A DNA stretch of 64,000 bases, taken from the NCBI GenBank assembly GCA_025937835.1, contig JAICQO010000001.1, forward strand, positions 98,536 through 162,535, given 5' to 3'. The notes beneath the pieces were generated by a model. That model was given only the letters and a program-made list of their open reading frames with translations. It was not told where the DNA came from and searched no databases. This stretch comes from Polyangiaceae bacterium (GTDB lineage Bacteria; Myxococcota_A; Polyangia; Polyangiales; Polyangiaceae). This document shows, piece by piece, positions 60,162 to 64,000 of this stretch; position 1 is the first letter of the stretch; each line of letters begins with the position of its first letter. Both the position numbers and the translations under genes were made by a program.

Positions 60162-61248
60162 GCCGTTCGCTCGCTCCAGGTGGCGCCTCCGCGCGCTGGC
60201 CTGCTTCGCCGCCACCGGCGCGGCGTTCGCATCGCGCGCGGCGTGCGCCGACGAGCTGGTCAATCTGCGCTGGAGGTCTCCGCCGGGTTGCCCGGAGAGC
60301 TCCGCGGTCGAAGCGCAGATCCGCAGCATCGTCAGCAATTCACCGCGGGTCACGCCGGGCCTGCGCGCTGACGGCGAGATCACGCGGCTCGGCAGCAAGT
60401 ATCGGCTCACGTTGCTGGTCTTCGAGGGCGACGCGCGACGCGAGCGGATCATCGAGTCCGATTCGTGCACCCCGCTCGCGGGCGCGGCAGCCGTCGCGCT
60501 CGGCCTGTTGTTGCGCGGAGAAAAGAGCGGAAAAGATTCGGCGGTCCCGGCGACCGCCGACGACGGCCCGCGAGCTGCTGATGTGAACGTTCACAGTGCC
60601 GCAGCCAGCGGGCAGGCGCGCGCAAAGACGCCTCCGTCGGAAGCGTCGCGGCGCGCGCCCGAAGAAGCCAAGCGCCAGCCGAGCTCCGAGGCAGACGAAT
60701 CGGCTTCGGACGGAGCAGAGGATCCCGGCAAGTTGCAGTTCGTGTTGCGCGCGCCGCTGGGCGCGGTCGATGCGGGTCTGCTGACCGAAGCCGATCTCAG
60801 CGCCGGAGCCGGCATCGGCCTGCGCTACCGCTCGTGGCACCTCGGAACGTCCGTGCGCTTTTTTCAGAGCGAAACGCTCGAGGTAAGCAACCTTCCGAAC
60901 GTCCGCGTCAGCGTGGACCGGCTCGCACTGGATGTCTGGGGCTGTCACAGCTGGTCGGTCGGACCCTTCGAGCTCGGCCCTTGCCTGACGCTCGGAGTCG
61001 ATCGCTTCGGTGCGGAGGCCACGGGACATCGCGTGGACGCCCGCTCTCGAAATTTCATCGCCGTGGCGCCGGGGGCCGGTGTGCAGGCTCACCTGCGCGT
61101 CTCCGACTGGTTTGCCATTTTTGCTAGTGCTACCGCGGGTATCGAGACCTCCCGCGCGCGCTTCACGATCGACGGCGGGGTCGGCGAAGTGGAGCGTCTC
61201 GGCAGCGCGCGGCTCACCGCCGGCCTCGGCACGGAGTGGATCCTGTGA
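60151..61248 (+). CDS. Exported two-domain protein, probable outer-membrane component of the third sigma cassette
   Basis: 365 residues from GTG 60151, overlapping the lipoprotein stop by 11 bases. Signal peptide ends near RAACADE. The N-domain (about 35-130) shares with 9970-10947 the pattern LRW…C at its start and S-x-C-x-x-L followed by an Ala-rich helix at its end. A charged/Ala-rich linker follows (about 130-205). The C-terminal 160 residues look like a small barrel (LSAGAGIGLRYRSWHLGTSVRFF broken at turns, GAGVQAHLRVSDWFAIFASATAG). Function unknown. Confidence 0.75.
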   Translation: MHPEPFARSRWRLRALACFAATGAAFASRAACADELVNLRWRSPPGCPESSAVEAQIRSIVSNSPRVTPGLRADGEITRLGSKYRLTLLVFEGDARRERIIESDSCTPLAGAAAVALGLLLRGEKSGKDSAVPATADDGPRAADVNVHSAAASGQARAKTPPSEASRRAPEEAKRQPSSEADESASDGAEDPGKLQFVLRAPLGAVDAGLLTEADLSAGAGIGLRYRSWHLGTSVRFFQSETLEVSNLPNVRVSVDRLALDVWGCHSWSVGPFELGPCLTLGVDRFGAEATGHRVDARSRNFIAVAPGAGVQAHLRVSDWFAIFASATAGIETSRARFTIDGGVGEVERLGSARLTAGLGTEWIL

Positions 61249-61289
61249 CGGATCGGGCGCGGTCAGGCCACCGCCTAGGTGATCCATCG

Positions 61290-61889
61290 ATGTCTGGCGG
61301 CGCTTCGGCTCGGACGGACCTGTACGCGGAGCCGGACAGCTCCGCCAGGCTGGGCCCGGTCGCCGGCGTGCCGAATTTCGACGCAATCTACGAGGAGTAT
61401 TTCGATTTCGTCTGGTCTACTGCTCGACGCCTCGGCGTGTCGCCGGAAGCGATGGATGACGTCGTGCAGGAGATCTTCATGCTGATCCACGCCAAGATCG
61501 GGACCCTGCGGCAGCCCGGGTCCTTGCGAAGCTGGATCTACGGCATCGTCCGACGCCGAGCGAGCGAGCACCGCCGCTCTCAGCGGGCGAGCCGAGCCTC
61601 CCACGAGGGGCTCGCCCTGCATCCCGATCTCGGCCGTACCTCGCCTTCCACCCCGCTGGACGTGGCCGAGCTCAGCGATCGCGCAAAGCTCCTGTTCGCC
61701 CTGCTCGGCGAGATCGAGTGGTGGCAGCGCGAGGTCTTCGTCCTCGCCGAGCTCGACGAAATGACCGCCCCGGAGATCGCAGAGGCGCTGCAGGTGCCGC
61801 TGAACACGGTTTACTCACGCCTGCGCACGGCGCGCATCGCCTTCGAGGCGGCGCGCAAAGCCTACGAGCAGCGCGAGGGGAAGGGCTGA
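61290..61889 (+). CDS. ECF-family RNA polymerase sigma factor
   Basis: 199 residues from ATG 61290, which has AGGTGA 7 bases upstream; a GTG at 61245 overlapping the upstream stop (GTGA) is the alternative. Region 2: FDAIYEEYFDFVWSTARRLG, MDDVVQEIFMLIHAKI, SWIYGIVRRRASEHRR. Region 4: IEWWQREVFVLAELD, MTAPEIAEALQVPLNTVYSRLRTAR. It is closest in layout to the sigma at 9362 (EWVLAEL/ETAEALGCPL-type region 4) and sits in the same gene order. Confidence 0.93.
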   Translation: MSGGASARTDLYAEPDSSARLGPVAGVPNFDAIYEEYFDFVWSTARRLGVSPEAMDDVVQEIFMLIHAKIGTLRQPGSLRSWIYGIVRRRASEHRRSQRASRASHEGLALHPDLGRTSPSTPLDVAELSDRAKLLFALLGEIEWWQREVFVLAELDEMTAPEIAEALQVPLNTVYSRLRTARIAFEAARKAYEQREGKG

Positions 61890-61892
61890 CGG

Positions 61893-62558
61893 ATGTCCGA
61901 GCTCGACCCCGAGTCGCGTGAGTTGTTCCGAGCGGGACGCGAATTGCTGCGGCCCTCGCTCGGCGATCGCATTCGAGTTCGCGACGGGCTGCGGGCGCGG
62001 ATCGAAGGCGTATTCAATTCGCCCGCTCACGGCCCCGCGCTGACCGCGGGCAGCGGGCTCGGCTGGCTCAGCGTCTCCGCCCTCGCCACCTCCGTCATCG
62101 TCGGAGCCTTGCTGTTCGCGCCCAAGTCCCCTGCGCCCGCGCCGAGCGTCGCCAGCGCGCCGACCCTGGTGCGTCCGGCCGAAGCCCCCGTCGCGCCGCC
62201 CCTGGAGGCGCCCAACGCGGCGCCGGCCGCGAGCGCCGCGCCCTCCGCCCCGCTCGCGCCCCGCGCATCGGTAAAACCCCGCCAGTCCGACCGGCTCGCC
62301 CAGGAGGTCGCGCTGCTCTCCCGCGCCGAGACCGAGCTCCACGCCGGCCGCTTCGCCGCCGCGCTTCAACTCCTGAGCTCTCATCAGAGGGCGTTTCCCC
62401 GCGGCCTGCTGGCGCAAGAGCGGGTGGCAGCGCGGATTCAGGCTCTGTGCGGCCTTGGCCGCGACAAGGAAGCGAACTCCGAGCTCGCCCGGATCGCGCC
62501 CGGCTCGCTCCACGACGGGCCGACCCGCCAAGCCTGCGGAAAACGCGGGTCCCGGTAG
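61893..62558 (+). CDS. Single-span membrane protein with short TPR-like tail (sigma-cassette partner)
   Basis: 221 residues, 3 bases after the sigma stop. Cytosolic N-terminus (1-54), membrane helix (about 55-76), Pro/Ala linker, then helices of TPR type (RAETELHAGRFAAALQLLSSHQRAFPRG, AQERVAARIQALCGLGR split at turns). Same plan as 8463-9365 but shorter. Likely modulates the adjacent sigma factor; no zinc anti-sigma motif is seen. Confidence 0.8.
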   Translation: MSELDPESRELFRAGRELLRPSLGDRIRVRDGLRARIEGVFNSPAHGPALTAGSGLGWLSVSALATSVIVGALLFAPKSPAPAPSVASAPTLVRPAEAPVAPPLEAPNAAPAASAAPSAPLAPRASVKPRQSDRLAQEVALLSRAETELHAGRFAAALQLLSSHQRAFPRGLLAQERVAARIQALCGLGRDKEANSELARIAPGSLHDGPTRQACGKRGSR

Positions 62559-62662
62559 CCCACGCCGCTGGATCCGGCGAAATCCTCCGGCGTTGAGCGG
62601 GGGTAAATACGCAACGCGGCCGCGTGCAACTCGATAGACTGTGGCTCTCGGAGGAGAGGCAC

Positions 62663-63721
62663 ATGCGCTGTCGAGGGCTTCTCGCGTTCGTCGTCGTGTT
62701 CGCGTGTCGCGCGTCCGAAGATGGGGCTGAGGAACGGGAGAAAGGCGCGGCAAAACCGCTGAAGGTCGAGACCGCTCGCGTCGAGGAACGCGACGTTCCC
62801 CGGATCGTGCCATTGACCGGCACGCTGACAGCGGAGCTGCGGAGCGAGCTGACCGCGAACTCCAGCGGCCGCGTCGTGAAGACGTTCGTCGAGCGCGGGC
62901 AAAAGGTCGAGAAGAACGCGTTGCTCGCACAGCTCGACATTCGCTCGGCCGCAGCCAACGCCGCCGAAGCCCGCGCGAGCGTTGCCAGCGCCAAGACTCA
63001 GCTGGAGGCCGCGCGCGTGGAGTGCGAGCGCTACGACGCGCTCGTGGCGCGCGGCGCCATCACTCAACAGGAGCACGCGCGGCAGGCGGCGAACTGCAAG
63101 CAACAACTGGCGGCGGTGGCGGTCTCGGAGGCCCGCGCCACGAGCGCGTCGATCGTCGTCGGAGACGGCACGATCCGCGCGCCTTTTTCCGGCGTCGTCA
63201 CCGACCGGATGGTGAGCGTCGGCGACTACGTGAGCCCTTCGTCCAAGGTCGTGACGCTGGTCGTGAGCAACCCGCTACGCCTGCGGCTGAGCGTGCCCGA
63301 GCGCCGCATCGGCCAGGTCCAGCCGGAGGCGCTGGTCACGTTCTCGCCGGCGGCGCTGCCCGGCCGCGTGTTCTCCGGCAACGTCAAATACGTGAGCGGC
63401 GAGGTCCGGCCGACGACGCGCGACGTGATCGTCGAGGCCGTGGTGCCGAACGCCGACGGCGCGCTCTTACCCGGCATGTTCGTCGACGTGAGCCTGCACT
63501 CCGGTGTCGTGAAGCGGCCCGTCGTCCCCAAGGCTGCCGTGTTCTCGAGCGCCGACGAAAAGAGCGTCTATGTGGTGAAGGACGAGCAACTCGAGCTCAG
63601 GATCGTGAAGCCGGGGGTCGAAGCCGGCGACGCGATCGCCGTGGAAGAAGGAGTGAAGCCCGGGGAGGTCGTGGTCGTGAACCCCTCGCCGTCGCTGACG
63701 GACGGCGCCAAGGTGGAGTGA
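62663..63721 (+). CDS. RND efflux periplasmic adaptor (membrane-fusion lipoprotein)
   Basis: 352 residues from ATG 62663 with a strong GGAGGAGAGG site. Lipoprotein signal with Cys in VFACRAS. Barrel-sandwich and hairpin: PLTGTLTAELRSELTANSSGRV, FVERGQKVEKNALLAQLD, then a short coiled-coil hairpin (about 95-150) and TIRAPFSGVVTDRMVSVGDYV split at turns. The beta-barrel domain follows. It links the inner-membrane RND pump encoded next (4 bases apart) to an outer-membrane channel not in the window. Confidence 0.92.
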   Translation: MRCRGLLAFVVVFACRASEDGAEEREKGAAKPLKVETARVEERDVPRIVPLTGTLTAELRSELTANSSGRVVKTFVERGQKVEKNALLAQLDIRSAAANAAEARASVASAKTQLEAARVECERYDALVARGAITQQEHARQAANCKQQLAAVAVSEARATSASIVVGDGTIRAPFSGVVTDRMVSVGDYVSPSSKVVTLVVSNPLRLRLSVPERRIGQVQPEALVTFSPAALPGRVFSGNVKYVSGEVRPTTRDVIVEAVVPNADGALLPGMFVDVSLHSGVVKRPVVPKAAVFSSADEKSVYVVKDEQLELRIVKPGVEAGDAIAVEEGVKPGEVVVVNPSPSLTDGAKVE

Positions 63722-63724
63722 GCC

Positions 63725-64000
63725 ATGCAGTGGTTGGCGAAGCTCTGCGTGGCGCGCCCCGTCTTCACGTGGGTGTTGATGTTGATCATCCTGGTGGTCG
63801 GCGGCGCGGCCTACGGCACGCTCGGGCTCGACAAGTATCCGAACGTCGACGTGCCGGCCGTGGTGATCACGACCGTGTTGCCCGGAGCTGCCCCGCAGGA
63901 GATCGAGAGCGAAATCAGCGACAAGCTCGAGGCTGCCGTCAACACCATCAGCGGCGTCGACGAGCTGCGCTCGATCTCGAGCGAGGGCGTCTCGCAGGTG
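63725..64000 (+). CDS. RND (HAE1/AcrB-type) efflux transporter, N-terminal part
   Basis: 92 codons before the window ends. The start has the first transmembrane helix (FTWVLMLIILVVGGAAYG) and the porter-domain opening (LGLDKYPNVDVPAVVITTVLPGAAPQEIESEI broken by turns, VNTISGVDELRSISSEG), diagnostic of HAE-type RND pumps. It forms a tripartite pump with the adaptor upstream. Substrate cannot be judged from this fragment. Confidence 0.93.
   Translation, partial: MQWLAKLCVARPVFTWVLMLIILVVGGAAYGTLGLDKYPNVDVPAVVITTVLPGAAPQEIESEISDKLEAAVNTISGVDELRSISSEGVSQV

Overview
The window looks like chromosomal DNA of a Polyangiales-type (Sorangium-like) myxobacterium. The basis is very high GC with long antisense open frames, two proteins ending in MYXO-CTERM-like tails, many lipoproteins built as lipobox + Gly/Thr/Ala-rich linker + catalytic domain, MopE-like metal-binding repeats, and a plant-type enoyl-ACP reductase. 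No tRNA, rRNA, CRISPR array or intact mobile element was seen.

Layout. (1) 1-4.2 kb is housekeeping: hom, murI, fabI and a GreA/Rnk-like factor preceded by a strong stem-loop. (2) 4.2-11.6 kb is a minus-strand run of seven genes: a Gly-rich lipoprotein, an outer-membrane-type protein, an ECF sigma factor, a membrane TPR protein, a beta-propeller with a haem-c motif and MopE-like repeats, a VWA lipoprotein and a Cys-rich lipoprotein. (3) 11.8-37.9 kb is a plant-polysaccharide island of surface lipoproteins. It holds two GH16 enzymes, a GH10 xylanase, a GH30 enzyme, a GH43 enzyme, CE1/PHB-depolymerase-type esterases, other alpha/beta hydrolases, an SGNH hydrolase, an SMP-30 lactonase, a DUF1592/DUF1552 pair, a tandem DUF3237 protein and an AraC regulator. 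A second sigma/FecR-TPR/outer-membrane/lipoprotein cassette sits inside it. (4) 38.0-58.9 kb is a 19-gene divergon for CoA-dependent aromatic catabolism. Thirteen genes run leftwards: porin, branched-chain-type ABC importer, 2Fe-2S/FAD reductase, SDR, short di-iron PaaA-like oxygenase, gentisate dioxygenase, unknown 167-aa protein, fumarylpyruvate hydrolase and maleylpyruvate isomerase. Six run rightwards: feruloyl-CoA-synthase-type ligase, thiolase, SDR, XRE/shikimate-kinase regulator, enoyl-CoA hydratase with a degenerate dehydrogenase half, and ADP-forming CoA ligase. The 0.3-kb gap between the two arms carries three TACTATAGTA-like palindromes. (5) 59.4-64 kb is a third sigma/TPR/outer-membrane/lipoprotein cassette followed by an RND efflux pair cut by the window end.

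How the genes may work together. The secreted enzymes would open beta-glucan and xylan, and the esterases would release acyl or hydroxycinnamoyl groups. An aromatic acid would be imported, activated to its CoA ester, shortened by hydratase + SDR + thiolase to a benzoyl-CoA-type intermediate, hydroxylated by the di-iron enzyme and its reductase, released as gentisate (possibly with ATP gain by the ADP-forming ligase), and cleaved to fumarate and pyruvate. The enzyme families are read from sequence. The substrate and the hydroxylation and release steps are inference. The least conventional parts are the minimal di-iron oxygenase in a gentisate operon, a clearly degenerate but intact CoA-ligase paralogue coupled to an esterase gene, and the thrice-repeated sigma cassette.
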